NCBI RefSeq assembly: GCF_000364225.2
Contig: NZ_AQFT02000001.1
Span: 1,674,001-1,738,000, forward strand
Origin: Eubacterium plexicaudatum ASF492
GTDB lineage: Bacteria > Bacillota > Clostridia > Lachnospirales > Lachnospiraceae
Length of the DNA stretch: 64,000 nucleotides
Direction: 5' to 3'
The notes beneath the pieces were generated by a model. That model made no database searches. It was given only the letters and a program-made list of their open reading frames with translations, and was not told where the DNA came from. A program made the translations under genes and the position numbers. Shown here piece after piece: positions 20,043 to 29,573 of this stretch. Every line of letters begins with the position of its first letter. Positions within the stretch are counted from its first letter, which is position 1.

Positions 20043-20669
20043 TTACCGTATCATCGTATAATTTTCAACATCTTGCGGGACTTCCATACCATATTCAAGG
20101 CTGTAGCTGCCTGGTACGGCAGTTTCGCCTTTCATCCCTCCCACAACAAAATAAACGGTTTTTCCTTCATACTCAAACGCTGCTTTACAGACATCATTTT
20201 CGTCAAACAAATCCGTAATATTGAACTTTTTATCATAGTAATAAAACCAGATATTTCCGTCTTCATCCGTTTCCACTTCATTTCCGACATTTTCCATAAC
20301 TTCTTCGGCAGAAAGCGGTATTTCACTTCCGTCTTCATCAATTGCAACGCCTCCTCCGGAACCTTCGTGCATCTCACCGTTTTCATCCGTATACGTATAA
20401 GAATAACTGCCCGTTTCATTCTCAGTCACATTCCATTGCGCCTGCTCACCATGAAACCAGGATGTAATTACTTTGCGAAAACCGCCCAGGTCTGCCGCAT
20501 ACGCAACGGTCATACTTCCAAATACTACTGCCACTGCCGCACAGGCAGCTACCACTTTTTTCATTCGATATAAATGTCTGTTCTTTTCCATAATTTCTAC
20601 CTCCAAAGAAATATTGTCGGAGGCATGCAGAGTCGAAAACGCCTTCTTATATTTATCTTTATTCGTCAT
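20043..20669 (-). CDS. Putative anti-sigma factor, single-pass membrane protein
   Basis: The 208-residue protein has a short cytosolic N-terminus, one membrane helix at about residues 36-58 (MKKVVAACAAVAVVFGSMTV) and an acidic extracellular part. It overlaps the upstream ECF sigma gene by about 11 bases. That arrangement is the usual sign of a membrane anti-sigma factor that releases its sigma upon envelope stress. The extracellular part is not recognised in detail, so the signal is unknown. Confidence 0.75.
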   Translation of the reverse strand: MTNKDKYKKAFSTLHASDNISLEVEIMEKNRHLYRMKKVVAACAAVAVVFGSMTVAYAADLGGFRKVITSWFHGEQAQWNVTENETGSYSYTYTDENGEMHEGSGGGVAIDEDGSEIPLSAEEVMENVGNEVETDEDGNIWFYYYDKKFNITDLFDENDVCKAAFEYEGKTVYFVVGGMKGETAVPGSYSLEYGMEVPQDVENYTMIR

Positions 20670-21141
20670 CTTCCCAGTCCTCCTTTAACGCTTGTTTCAG
20701 CAATTTGCGTCCGCGCGAAAGCCTTATTTTGACATTGCTCTGCGTCAGCTTCAATACATCTGCAATTTCGGAAACCAGATAATCTTCATAATAATACAGA
20801 TGTATCACAATCCGGTATTTTTCCGGCAGCTGCATAACCGTCTCAAACAATGTCTCCTCCTGCGGTGTTTCAAAAGCAAGTGTCTCCATATACTCTTCCA
20901 GCGGCACTTTGTTCTGCCTCCAAAAAGACCGTGTTACATTTTTTGCTTTATTAATCGCCACCCGAAGCAGCCATGCACGAATATGCTGTTCGCTTTCAAA
21001 TTCTTTTTTTGCTACATAATACTGCAGAAACGTTTCCTGTACAATATCATCCGCATCTGCCGCGTTTTTACATACGTTAAACGCAGCGGCAAACAAATTG
21101 TCACGGTAACGCTCAGCCAGCTCTTCTACTGTCTTTTTCAT
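20659..21141 (-). CDS. ECF-type RNA polymerase sigma factor
   Basis: The 160-residue sigma-70 family protein contains region 2 (AADADDIVQETFLQYYVAKKE) and region 4 (LPEKYRIVIHLYYYEDYLVSEIADVLKLTQSNVKIRLSRG) only, which defines the ECF group. It overlaps the start of the membrane anti-sigma gene. Autoregulation is likely for this group, but no promoter could be assigned by eye. Confidence 0.92.
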   Translation of the reverse strand: MKKTVEELAERYRDNLFAAAFNVCKNAADADDIVQETFLQYYVAKKEFESEQHIRAWLLRVAINKAKNVTRSFWRQNKVPLEEYMETLAFETPQEETLFETVMQLPEKYRIVIHLYYYEDYLVSEIADVLKLTQSNVKIRLSRGRKLLKQALKEDWEDDE

Positions 21142-21267
21142 GAGTGATCCCTCATTTTCTGATTTCTTTGAAAGGCCCTTTCACTAATAATACAAATGAA
21201 ACCGGAAAAAGGTTACATAAAATAAAATTTTTTCCAAATTTTTTTCAGACTGCATGTTTTTCACATA

Positions 21268-21302
21268 AAAAAACCGCCTGCTGCGGACAGCGGCGGTTTT
21301 TT
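21268..21302. terminator. Bidirectional terminator
   Basis: AAAAAACCGCC / GGCGGTTTTTT stem with an inner GCTG/CAGC pairing, A-rich before and T-rich after. It serves the hemerythrin-receiver gene on the minus strand and separates it from the sigma factor operon. Confidence 0.88.
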
Positions 21303-21328
21303 ATGTAATGAAAGCAAAGCAGAATTTT

Positions 21329-22675
21329 TCATCTTGTCTTCTTTCTGAAATATCCGTCAATATTCTTTTTAATATCCTGCGGCGGCTGATTTTTCAGCAG
21401 ATACCCTTCCGGACGCAGCGGCATTACCCTTGTAACACTTTCCTTATCTACCCTGCCTGTCAGGAAAAAGACCGGAATCTTTGCAAAATCTTCCTCGGAG
21501 CGAATCATTTCCAGCACCTGCACACCGTCACAAACCGGCATTTCATAATCCAGCAGAACAAGGTCCGGGCGATCCAGCGTCATGCATCGGATGCCGGACG
21601 TACCGGACTTTGCCGTCGTAACATAATAATCTTCGCCAAGCAGCTCCTGCATTGCCATACAGACCGTATCGGAATCATCTATAATCAAAATTTTCTTTTT
21701 ATTATCTGCCTCATGCTGCTTTTCGTTGTTTGCCAGATACAGCTCCACTTCTCTTACCGCATTTTCCGCCACAATGGAAGCACCCGCCTTTTTGAGCTGA
21801 TGCTGCGTCATTGCACAATACGCAAAATACCCGACTCCTGTATCGAACAGAAGGCTGCACTGCGGTTTCTCAAATACTTTCTGAAACTGTTCATAAGACA
21901 GCAGATTTTCATCCTGCAGCTCATATCCGTCCGCTACCGGCAAATGAGACAATACCTGCTCCACAAACTGACGGATCGTATATCTGGATGCATTCATCAG
22001 CGAAACACTCATTTTTTTTGATTGATGCCCCATCATCTTTCCAACCGTCTCAAGAAGCAGCCCTTCTTCAAAAATCATAAAGATTTCCCACTTCTCCTTG
22101 TTTTTATTTGCATAAATAAATCTGAGATAAATGCCGTTTCCAAATTTCTCTCCGCCGTACCGATCACTGATCAGACGCGAATTCAGCTGGAACATATCTT
22201 TCACCATATGAATGATCAGCTGTTTCGTGGCCAGTTCTTCCTCTTCCGGCAGCAGATGTTCCCACTTGCCGATTCCTCCTTCGACAATTGCATGGTCTTC
22301 CGCCAGCGTATGGCCAATAAGCCATCCGGCACAGACACTCAAGAAATGACTGACCGCATCTTTTGAATAGTTTGTCTTTGCCAGCTCCTGTTCCAGAGCA
22401 GGAAGCGTATTTTTGCGAAAATTGTCATGTACACGTCTGTGTGACTCAAATCCTTTATACGATATGGAAGCCATATATACTTCTTCTTCTGCAAAATGCT
22501 TCGTAGCATGGTCTTTAAAGTACTTTAGCCCTTCTTCACAAACCCACTGGCTCTTATCTTCCTGTTCACTAAATGCGAACAGACGGTTCATGATACTAAA
22601 AAGTTTTTTATGCTCTCTGTCAATCACCTCTACCCCGATATTAAACCGATCCTGCCATATGAATTGATTACCCAT
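21329..22675 (-). CDS. Bacteriohemerythrin - receiver domain fusion protein
   Basis: A 448-residue cytosolic protein. Residues 1-135 form a bacteriohemerythrin domain with iron ligands spread as IDREHKKLF, HATKHFAEEEVYM, HRRVHDNF and GHTLAEDHAIV. Residues about 150-310 form a middle domain of uncertain identity, perhaps CheX/CheC-like. Residues about 325-448 form a response-regulator receiver with IIDDSD, the phospho-acceptor in LLDYEMPVCDG, FLTGR and lysine in LLKNQPP. It probably couples oxygen or redox sensing to phosphorelay signalling. ATG 22675 follows AAAGGAGG; the ATG six codons upstream lacks a site. Confidence 0.88.
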   Translation of the reverse strand: MGNQFIWQDRFNIGVEVIDREHKKLFSIMNRLFAFSEQEDKSQWVCEEGLKYFKDHATKHFAEEEVYMASISYKGFESHRRVHDNFRKNTLPALEQELAKTNYSKDAVSHFLSVCAGWLIGHTLAEDHAIVEGGIGKWEHLLPEEEELATKQLIIHMVKDMFQLNSRLISDRYGGEKFGNGIYLRFIYANKNKEKWEIFMIFEEGLLLETVGKMMGHQSKKMSVSLMNASRYTIRQFVEQVLSHLPVADGYELQDENLLSYEQFQKVFEKPQCSLLFDTGVGYFAYCAMTQHQLKKAGASIVAENAVREVELYLANNEKQHEADNKKKILIIDDSDTVCMAMQELLGEDYYVTTAKSGTSGIRCMTLDRPDLVLLDYEMPVCDGVQVLEMIRSEEDFAKIPVFFLTGRVDKESVTRVMPLRPEGYLLKNQPPQDIKKNIDGYFRKKTR

Positions 22676-22725
22676 AATGTCCTCCTTTGCCACAGTGCAG
22701 TCTTATCACTGTAATTCCTCCTTTA

Positions 22726-22763
22726 TCTATTTATAAAACCCCTTTTTTATAAAACCCCTTTTT
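22726..22763. repeat. Short tandem duplication
   Basis: Two adjacent copies of a 17-18 bp unit TTTATAAAACCCCTTTTT lie just upstream of the hemerythrin-receiver gene. They may affect its promoter, or be replication slippage. Confidence 0.6.
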
Positions 22764-22859
22764 GTTTGTTCCACTGCATACAATTAAGACTGTGCATACC
22801 TCTTCCCATACAAGACTCATAATCACTGCTTCAAACTACTTTTTTGTTGGTTTCAGACC

Positions 22860-23038
22860 GGAGCGTGTTTAAAAAATGCTTTCCGCCAGATATGCCCTTA
22901 GGTATACCATACTTCCCAGTTTGCGAAGAATTCATTCCAAAATTTAGTATCACAGCGGGTTATGTTGACTAAACGCAGGACGAATTCTCCGCAAACTAGG
23001 AAGTACAGGTCGCGGAAATGATTTTTCAAACACGCTCC
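22860..23038. repeat. 179-bp imperfect long inverted repeat (MITE-like)
   Basis: The ends are GGAGCGTGTTT and AAACACGCTCC. A second inner pair, CTTCCCAGTTTGCG...GAATTC and GAATTC...CGCAAACTAGGAAG, makes the whole unit foldable into a long hairpin. No ORF lies inside. It looks like a non-autonomous mobile element or palindromic intergenic repeat. No target duplication was found. Confidence 0.65.
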
Positions 23039-23206
23039 ATGTCATATATTATACAGTTTAGCACAAAATACCAAAATTGCAAGTAAAATACGGACTATTT
23101 CCGGTTATTTTTTCACATTTTTGCACCGTACTTTCACATGCGAACCAAACAGCAAATCTAAAAACTATGTAAACGGATCTACATAAATATTTCCTTTTCA
23201 ATGAAA

Positions 23207-23245
23207 AAAGCACCTAAACCATATCATATAAGGCTTAGATGCTTT
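23207..23245 (-). terminator. Terminator after the MBOAT remnant
   Basis: On the minus strand AAAGCATCTAAGCC / GGTTTAGGTGCTTT is followed by a T-tract. It closes the polysaccharide-region transcript. Confidence 0.75.
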
Positions 23246-23278
23246 CTCCTATCACTCTGTTATTTTACTGTAATCTTC

Positions 23279-23909
23279 CTAACCCTGCGAATGTATTGCA
23301 TCATTTCTTGATAAGACCATTTTCAGAAACAGCCCCAGACCATTAAAATGGCGCCGGAAGTAATCCGCTTTGCATTCCACAGATGCATCCGCTCCATTTC
23401 CCGTATCTGTCTGAGCAGATTTCCCGACCGCTCAATCGGACTGGCCACCAATTGCGGAAAAAAAGACACAAAAAGCGCATGGCGCAGCAGATTTTTCTCT
23501 GCGGCAATATCGCCACGATAAACATCTATGCTATATTCAAGCGCCTGAAACGTATAAAAAGAAATTCCAACCGGAAGCAGCAAATCCAGCCGACGGTTAA
23601 CCATCCCGATTCCAAATGCCTGCAGCACAGCATGCAGACTTTCCAGAAAAAAATTGCCATACTTAAAGATAGCAAGGATTGCCAGATTTACGATCAGACA
23701 GCTGATCAGGATTACTTTTTTCCGAAAATCGCTGTTTGCGCATTTCAACAAATTACACCGTTCCATAAGGATTCCACTTATATAGGTAAGTACTGTTGAC
23801 AATGCAATCAGAATCGCATACTGCGGATTCCAGCTCATATAAAAAAATAACTGGCCACCAGCATCCAGATACATCGTAATTTACGTGGAATAATAAAATA
23901 GATTGATAA
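23279..23909 (-). pseudogene. MBOAT (AlgI-like) membrane O-acyltransferase fragment
   Basis: The fragment carries YFFYMSWNPQYAILIALSTV and LLLPVGISFYTFQALEYSIDVYRG, classical for membrane-bound O-acyltransferases that acetylate exported polysaccharides. It is cut at its 5' end by an insertion sequence at 23910. The 3' end finishes abruptly after WGLFLKMV, well short of the usual 450-500 residues. Two further one-base breaks (an A7 run near 23840-23847 and a C4 run near 23333) disturb the frame. The catalytic histidine region is missing, so it is non-functional. Confidence 0.8.
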
Positions 23910-25103
23910 CACCACTTTACAACTTTTTAAAAAATAAAATAACGCACAAGGTACTTTCTCATGTATAATAAGTTTGCACACAAAACTATACGAAAGAGAG
24001 TGACCTTGTACGTCAGACTTATTATACAACGAAAATAATCTAATTGGTAGACTGTACCGTTATTTTTATATTTATTTTAAAACTTTTTCCGCACCGACTA
24101 TTGAAACCCTTTTTCTGCTGGTGTTATCTATACTTGCCATGGAGTCAGCAGTTTCCATCCGGTCCCTTTACAGACATTTTTTAGTCCCGGTGTGGAATAA
24201 AAACAGGATCCATTACCTTTCTGTTCCGCTTGGATACCGTATGTGGCAAAAAAAGGAGTCAAAGCTGGAACTTGCTGCATCCATGGTCCGTCAGGCGATG
24301 CCGGAATTCAGCAATAAAAAAAATGTTATCATCCTTTGTGACAGCTGGTATGTAAAAAAGAACCTTGTTTCCATCGTGGATGAATATGAGAACCTTGACC
24401 TTATCGGAAATGCAAGGTCTGATTCTGTCATTTATGACCTGCCGCCGCAGCGTACTGGAAAAAGGGGACGGCCAGCGCTGCATGGGAAAAAACTTTCCAT
24501 TCAGGACGATTTTACGCTGTCTGATGAAAAATCGGTGATTATTATATGGCCGTGCGCCATGTCCTTACTAATATTTTTGGAAAAAGGACAGTCCTGGCAT
24601 ATGTCACATCCGCTGATAAAGCAGCAGGCAGCAGGCGTTTGTTTTTCAGCACAGTTTTTCCGGAACAGCTTCAGGTCTTCTGCGCATGGCAGGAGAAATC
24701 CCCGCTAAACCAGACAGGGAGCAGCCGGATGCAGTTTATTCCCCTGATGCTGTATGCATTTCGATGGCCGATAGAGGTTAGTTACTACGAACAGAAAACT
24801 TTCTGGTCACTGTGCAGTTACATGGTCCGCAGCCGCAAAGGGATTGAAATGCTGGTCAATCTGATTAACATTTCATACTGTGCAATGAAACTGCTGCCAT
24901 ACCAGGACAAGGCGTTTTATAAATATCAGACAGAAAGCGTGCAGGAGTTTCGGTTTGCGTTAAGCGAACAAATTCGCCAGCAGGTATTTTATGCCATTTT
25001 CGTAGAAAAAGTCGAAACCAGCATAAAATCAAATGCTTTAATAAATGCCTTAAAACGGCTGGTTCAGAAACAGGGGCATCATTTATAAAGTTGTAAAGTA
25101 GTG
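23910..25103 (+). mobile_element. Insertion sequence with DDE transposase, about 1.19 kb
   Basis: Terminal inverted repeats are CACCACTTTACAACTTT on the left and the reverse complement of CACTACTTTACAACTTT on the right. One transposase gene fills the interior. It separates a 3'-truncated GT2 gene from a 5'-truncated MBOAT gene. No target duplication is visible, suggesting a deletion beside the insertion or recombination between copies. The family is probably IS4-like or IS701-like, uncertain by eye. Confidence 0.85.
24121..25088 (+). CDS. DDE transposase of the insertion sequence (frameshifted)
   Basis: The readable start at 24121 is internal. The open frame continues upstream to about 24010 (NNLIGRLYRYFYIYFKTF), with a probable one-base loss in the A4 run near 24032-24035. 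A second break is in the A5 run 24526-24530. Adding one base yields DEKIGDYYMAVRHVLTN and joins both halves. Catalytic candidates are the aspartate in ILCDSWYV and glutamate in SYYEQKTFW, the last in the FRWPIEVSYYEQKTF segment typical of IS4-superfamily enzymes. As sequenced it is broken. Confidence 0.75.
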
Positions 25104-25618
25104 TAAAATATTGTATAATCTTCAAAATCAGTATATCTATACTTTCCTTTCATTTCCTTCATCCTGTTATTTCCATCAAGCCGATAAACAAAATATGAAA
25201 ATGGATCCGAGACATAATTAGAATATATTGTAACCGGACTGGCTCCTTTTGCACTAATTTTTCCCGTTGCAGTAATGGATTTAACATCAGGATGTTCTTT
25301 AAAAATTTTCACCCGCTTGTTTAAAGAATCCGGATTCTTAAAAATTTCATCTGCATCAACATATAACGCATACTTACCAGAACAAGCACAAAATCCTATC
25401 TCTTTTGCGGTCTCAGGTAGTTTCTTCTTATTATTTAGCACTATCGCTTTGTATTTTGCTGCGATTTCTCTTGTATGATCTGTTGATCCACCATCGACAA
25501 CTAATATTTCAATTTTATCTTGTGGATAATTCTGAGTTCTGATTGCATATAACGCTTTTCCAATTGTTTCAGCAGCATTATATGCCGGCATAATAATCGA
25601 TATTAAAGGTTTTTCCAT
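25079..25618 (-). pseudogene. GT2 family glycosyltransferase, 3'-truncated
   Basis: Starts MEKPLISIIMPAYNAAETIGKAL, with the GT2 nucleotide-sugar site VVDGGSTDHT and the DXD-type YVDADEIF. It ends inside the insertion sequence at 25079, where the last residues and the stop codon come from the IS terminal repeat. Full GT2 proteins usually continue for another 80 or more residues. ATG 25618 follows AGAGGGG. It belongs with the MBOAT and GT4 neighbours to a damaged surface-polysaccharide locus. Confidence 0.8.
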
Positions 25619-25726
25619 GTACCCCTCTCTCCTTAATAATATTATAAAGTAACACAATTGCTTAAAAATAATTTGTTTCTTTTCTTAATTCGTAATTAGT
25701 TATCATAACTGCAGGACAAATTGCAA

Positions 25727-26973
25727 TCAATACAAATAAAAAATCCATAACTTCTCCTCACATTGCGAACATTCAAAAAGGTTCCCTGTTCCATATACTT
25801 TACTATTTTTGCTGATAGATGTAATAAATTCATCAAACATACTTCCTGTTTTCTCCCACAAAAATTGCTTCGAAAATTCATAGGCAGCCTGTCTTTTCTG
25901 TAGATATAACTGCTGATCATCAATTGCCAGCAGCATTTGCTTCGACAACCCTGATAATGTATTCTTTTTACATAAATATCCGGCTCTGCCAAAGTCTACC
26001 GCATCCCGTATGCCTGGGGAATCAAATACTATACTGGGCGTACCTACATTTGCGGCCTCAGTAACAGGAATTCCCCATCCTTCCCGAATGGAAGGAAACA
26101 GCAGCGCAGTTGCTCTGCTTAATAATTCCAGTTTTTTTTGCTCTGAAACAAATCCCCAGCTTACGATATCCGCATCCTCTTCTTTTTTTCCCCATGTAAG
26201 CTTGTATTTTCTGCAAATTGGCATCAGGCAGTCAGCAATATACGCTTCATCTGATTTTCCAACAATCCATAATTTTGCTTTGGGATATTTTTTCCTGATT
26301 TTTCCCAGTGCTTTTATAGCTACATTAATTCCCTTATACTTTGCATATCTGCCTACATATATAAAAACCGGTTCCGACTCTTTTTCTTAAACTCTTCCGG
26401 TTCCCATGGCGCAAAGTTCATTCCGACCGGGATTACTTTGATTTTTCGTGGCTGGAATCCAACCTGAATAAGATTATTTTTTGTAGACAACGATTCTGTA
26501 ATAGTAAAATCGTTTTTGTTCATTTTCAGTAAAAAGTTTTCCGTATATTTTCCAATTTTGCTGAAAGGAAATTTCAGATTGATATCCCAGATTTCCCTCG
26601 TCAGCTGAAGAATATAAAATATGCGTTTCTCTTTGCGTACCCATAATGGAGAAAAAAAGCGGTGTGTATTGCACTGATCTATCACATAATTAATATAGTC
26701 TTTGTTTTTTTGATAATAAAAAAATGCATACCAAATAACAGTGAAAATATTTCCTTTTCTGATATAATGAATATGATCTATACATTCTGCTTTTTTTAAG
26801 CCTTCAAAATACGGTGCAATATGTATAATTCGGTATTTTTTACTATCCGCTCTGCTGAGCATTTCATGTGTATGTACTTCTGCGCCCCCAGCCGCTGGCG
26901 ATTTAATATCTCTCCATGATAATGATAATATGGTTATTCTGTAATCTTTTGATAATTTTTCATCATACTTCAT
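25727..26973 (-). CDS. GT4 family glycosyltransferase (frameshifted)
   Basis: The N-terminal half has SLSWRDIKSPAAGGAEVHTHEM, the GGAE acceptor loop of GT4 enzymes. The C-terminal half has FPSIREGWGIPVTEAANVG, the donor-binding E-x7-E motif. The break is at the T5 run 26382-26386. One added base gives FKKKESEPVFIYVGRYAKYKG and a 415-residue enzyme. It probably builds a cell-surface glycan. A 28-residue hydrophobic ORF (about 25670-25755, minus) follows and may be the start of a lost gene. Confidence 0.8.
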
Positions 26974-27340
26974 CGTATTGTTCCTATACCCTACCGTTTA
27001 TTATTGTTTGCTTAACGATGATAGCATGTTATCCCCAGCTAACACATTCACTGTCAGCATTAATTGATGCATAAAACTTCTTATAGTCTCATTTTAAAAT
27101 ATTATATTGCAATTTCTCATTCATTTGTAGTATTTCATATCTCGATTCCGTTCAAAGATTGCATGATATTGAAGAATTCGATAATTTTCCATCCAATGCG
27201 AAGCATCTAAGATAGTTTGCGCTCGTATCTATTTCACATGATACGTATGCGGTATTATTCCCTGATATTTTGCGATACTGCAGTAAAGGACTTATTAAAC
27301 ACATTCACAAAAAATTTACATTTCAGGGCAAAAAAATAAG
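26974..27340. other. Intergenic stretch without recognisable gene
   Basis: AT-rich sequence between the GT4 start and the Rpn remnant's terminator. No ORF, structured RNA or repeat was recognised on either strand. A promoter for the GT4 gene is expected here, but none could be picked with confidence. Confidence 0.4.
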
Positions 27341-27372
27341 GCCAGAAACCTGTTTTTAGATTCCTGGCCTAT
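27341..27372 (-). terminator. Terminator after the short Rpn remnant
   Basis: TAGGCCAG / CTGGCCTTA stem followed by a T7 tract on the minus strand. Confidence 0.75.
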
Positions 27373-27379
27373 GGTCTTA

Positions 27380-27586
27380 CTATGCTGTCCGTTCTGCTTT
27401 CAGTTTTTTCACTTCGTCAAGTGGAAGTCCTGCGTATTCCGCAATTTTTTCAAGTGTTAAAATCCCATCTGCCAACATTCTCTTTACGGAATTGATCGCT
27501 CCCTCTTTCAATGTCTGCTTCCTCATATCTTCCATAGCCCTGCACATAATTTCGATTCTCTCCTTGCTCTCTTTGAAAAATCTCAC
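27380..27586 (-). pseudogene. C-terminal fragment of an Rpn-family (PD-(D/E)XK) nuclease
   Basis: The 68 residues (MCRAMEDMRKQTLKEGAIN, LTLEKIAEYAGLPLDEVKKL) match the C-terminal helical tail of Rpn recombination-promoting nucleases. The nuclease core is missing. It lies just downstream of another Rpn gene that is split by a transposon, so it may be a remnant of a former tandem copy. Confidence 0.65.
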
Positions 27587-27671
27587 CGCATGTAATCTCT
27601 GGCTGCTCCTTCGCTGACTATGTACTCTGTCTAATTTCCATCTCCTCCGTGTCCGGTTTTAGTATACCACT

Positions 27672-28237
27672 TCATGATTCAAGCCCAAGCCACCCCTTAA
27701 CTGTTTCTACCGCATACCCTACACCTTGAGCAATTTTTTCAACATCAACCCCAAGATTATAAAGTTTCTGGCTGCTTCCTTAGCTTTTCTCAATTCACCA
27801 TCCTGTTCCCCAATTTTCCGCTCTTCCATCCGAATTTCCTGAATTGCCTGGCACACATTAACCACCTCGTCTTCTTCATCATATTTTATGCCCGAATTTG
27901 TAATTGCTTCAATCACATCTGCTGCCCTGCGCTCCACTTCCCGGAAACGCCTCTCATTGGCTGCCAGTACCATACTTAAGTTTTCTTTATCCTTCGAGTA
28001 CTTGATGAACAGCATGACCTCCCGCAGGCTGGACTGGAATTTCATGATCTCCTCATCCGCCATCTGCGCCGGGGCGATCAGCCGTACATGGTAATTGTCC
28101 ACGCAGGCAAGCACCTCCGGGTCTGACACATCCATCATATCAAACAGGCTTAACGGCCCATCCCACTCTTCCGAGCCGAAAAATATAGTCACCGTGATGG
28201 ATGGTATCAGTTTGTCTTCAACCCAAAAACCGCTTAA
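27672..28237 (-). pseudogene. Rpn-family nuclease, 3' part (gene split by transposon)
   Basis: Reading from the junction gives LSGFWVEDKLIPSITVTIFF, then GSEEWDGPLSLFDMMDVSD and the C-terminal tail. A one-base loss near 27770-27780 hides the tail EKIAQGVGYAVETVKGWLGL; the stop is then TGA at 27672. This continues the 5' part at 31794-32234. Joining both with one copy of the target duplication and restoring that base gives 1002 bases, or 333 residues. Rpn nucleases are PD-(D/E)XK enzymes implicated in recombination or phage defence. Confidence 0.85.
28232..28237. repeat. Target-site duplication, left copy (GCTTAA)
   Basis: GCTTAA directly abuts the transposon end beginning TGTCGGACGGCAAATT. 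The identical hexamer follows the other end at 31794-31799. Confidence 0.85.
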
Positions 28238-28430
28238 TGTCGGACGGCAAATTGATGGAAACGCAAACAGCGAATTATTTTTCCGACATTTATCCTATTG
28301 ACTGCGCAGTGCTGTCTGCAAATGCATAGTCCTGTCAAAAATGCTGCACGTTGTTGTCGGTATTGTTTTTCCGCCTGAAATGCAAAAGGCCATGGATCCC
28401 ATCATGAGACACACGGCCCATATGAAAAAT

Positions 28431-28754
28431 TTAGTTTTTCTCCTGCTTGTCGGCCAGAACAGGAAGATGAACCAGGCCGGTGGCGACAGTCACTGCATCC
28501 ACCTTCCGCATCAGGGAGCCGATCCTTTCTTCATTCCAAAAGATATCGGAGAAATCGGAGAGCTCGCACCCTACATCATGGTTAGGGATGCACAGGTAGT
28601 TCCCATATTTATGCCGTCCGGCGAGGATGTGGAAGTAAGTCCCCCGCCCATTGATCTCAGCTTCATACCATCCGTTCCCCGTGCTCAGCAGGATGATCTG
28701 CCCCGTCCAGGTCTCCTTGCGGGAACCGCTTTTCAGGATACAGGTATAATTCAT
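28431..28754 (-). CDS. Small transposon-carried protein, DUF6618-like
   Basis: The 107-residue soluble protein (MNYTCILKSGSRKETWTGQI, HILAGRHKYGNYLCIPNHDV, FWNEERIGSLM) begins 12 bases after the ATPase gene and is the last gene of the transposon operon. It resembles proteins I recall as DUF6618, also found with such transposons. Its role, whether in transposition, immunity or cargo, is not known. Confidence 0.6.
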   Translation of the reverse strand: MNYTCILKSGSRKETWTGQIILLSTGNGWYEAEINGRGTYFHILAGRHKYGNYLCIPNHDVGCELSDFSDIFWNEERIGSLMRKVDAVTVATGLVHLPVLADKQEKN

Positions 28755-28766
28755 GTTCCATTCCTC

Positions 28767-29573
28767 CTATCCGAGATTCTGGCTGCTGACAGAAGCCAGG
28801 ATGACATCCGTATCGATCACTTTCTTGTCCATCTGTGCCCCTAGAGTCAGCGCGTCGGTCATCAGGTTGTCCACCAGGCGGGGGCTCCCCTGGGAGTGAC
28901 TGTGGACGGCAGAAAGCGCCGCCTGGTCGATGATGGAGGCTGCGCCTCCGGCACAGGCGATCTTGTGGAGGATGTACTGCGCCACTTCGGAGTCTGAGAG
29001 CCCGGAAAAGTTGTAGTGCACTGTGATCCTCTGGCGCAGGGCCTCATGGACGGGCTTTTTCAGGGTGCTGTTCAGGTGGGGCTCGCCGCAGAGGATGAGC
29101 GTGAAGCAGTTCAGGGAGTCATACCCATAGTTCATGAGCATCTTGATGTCCTCCAGGATGCCGGTAGAGAGGTATTGTGCCTCATCGACGGCCAGGAGGA
29201 GGGGCTGCTTCTTGTCCTTGTAAAGGTAGAGGATCTGCTCCTGTACGGCGCGGAACATCCCAGGCTTGCCGCCCCTTGGCTCTAGCCCCAGGACAGAGCA
29301 GAGCTGGCGGTAGAATTCCATGACGCTGACGGTGGAGAGGCAGATGTACTCCATGTGGTAGAGGTTTGGATTGAGGTTCTTTGCAAAGCAGCGCAGGGCG
29401 AAGGATTTGCCCATGCCGGGGCGTGCGGTAAAGAGTCCTATACCCCTTGTGTCCTTTAAGTAGTCCAGGCGGGACGTCATCTCGGAGATGTCCTTTGAGA
29501 GGAACCGGTCCTTTTCTCTTGCGTTCTGTTTGTCAAAGGGATTGAAGGAAAACCCATAGTAGGAACGGAACAT
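28767..29573 (-). CDS. ExeA/TniB-like AAA+ ATPase of the transposon
   Basis: The 268-residue protein starts MFRSYYGFSFNPFDKQ, the ExeA-type N-terminus. It has Walker A TARPGMGKSFAL, Walker B LLLAVDEAQYL and a sensor region FTLILCGEP. Such ATPases (MuB, TniB, TnsC analogues) select targets and stimulate the DDE transposase. Its ATG overlaps the repaired stop of the transposase gene (TGATG), indicating translational coupling. Confidence 0.88.
   Translation of the reverse strand: MFRSYYGFSFNPFDKQNAREKDRFLSKDISEMTSRLDYLKDTRGIGLFTARPGMGKSFALRCFAKNLNPNLYHMEYICLSTVSVMEFYRQLCSVLGLEPRGGKPGMFRAVQEQILYLYKDKKQPLLLAVDEAQYLSTGILEDIKMLMNYGYDSLNCFTLILCGEPHLNSTLKKPVHEALRQRITVHYNFSGLSDSEVAQYILHKIACAGGAASIIDQAALSAVHSHSQGSPRLVDNLMTDALTLGAQMDKKVIDTDVILASVSSQNLG

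Noticed and set aside
25670-25755. 28-residue hydrophobic ORF on the minus strand (MDFLFVLIAICPAVMITNYE)
   Set aside because: Has a GGAGAAG upstream, but it is too short and overlaps the GT4 end; kept only as a possible remnant.
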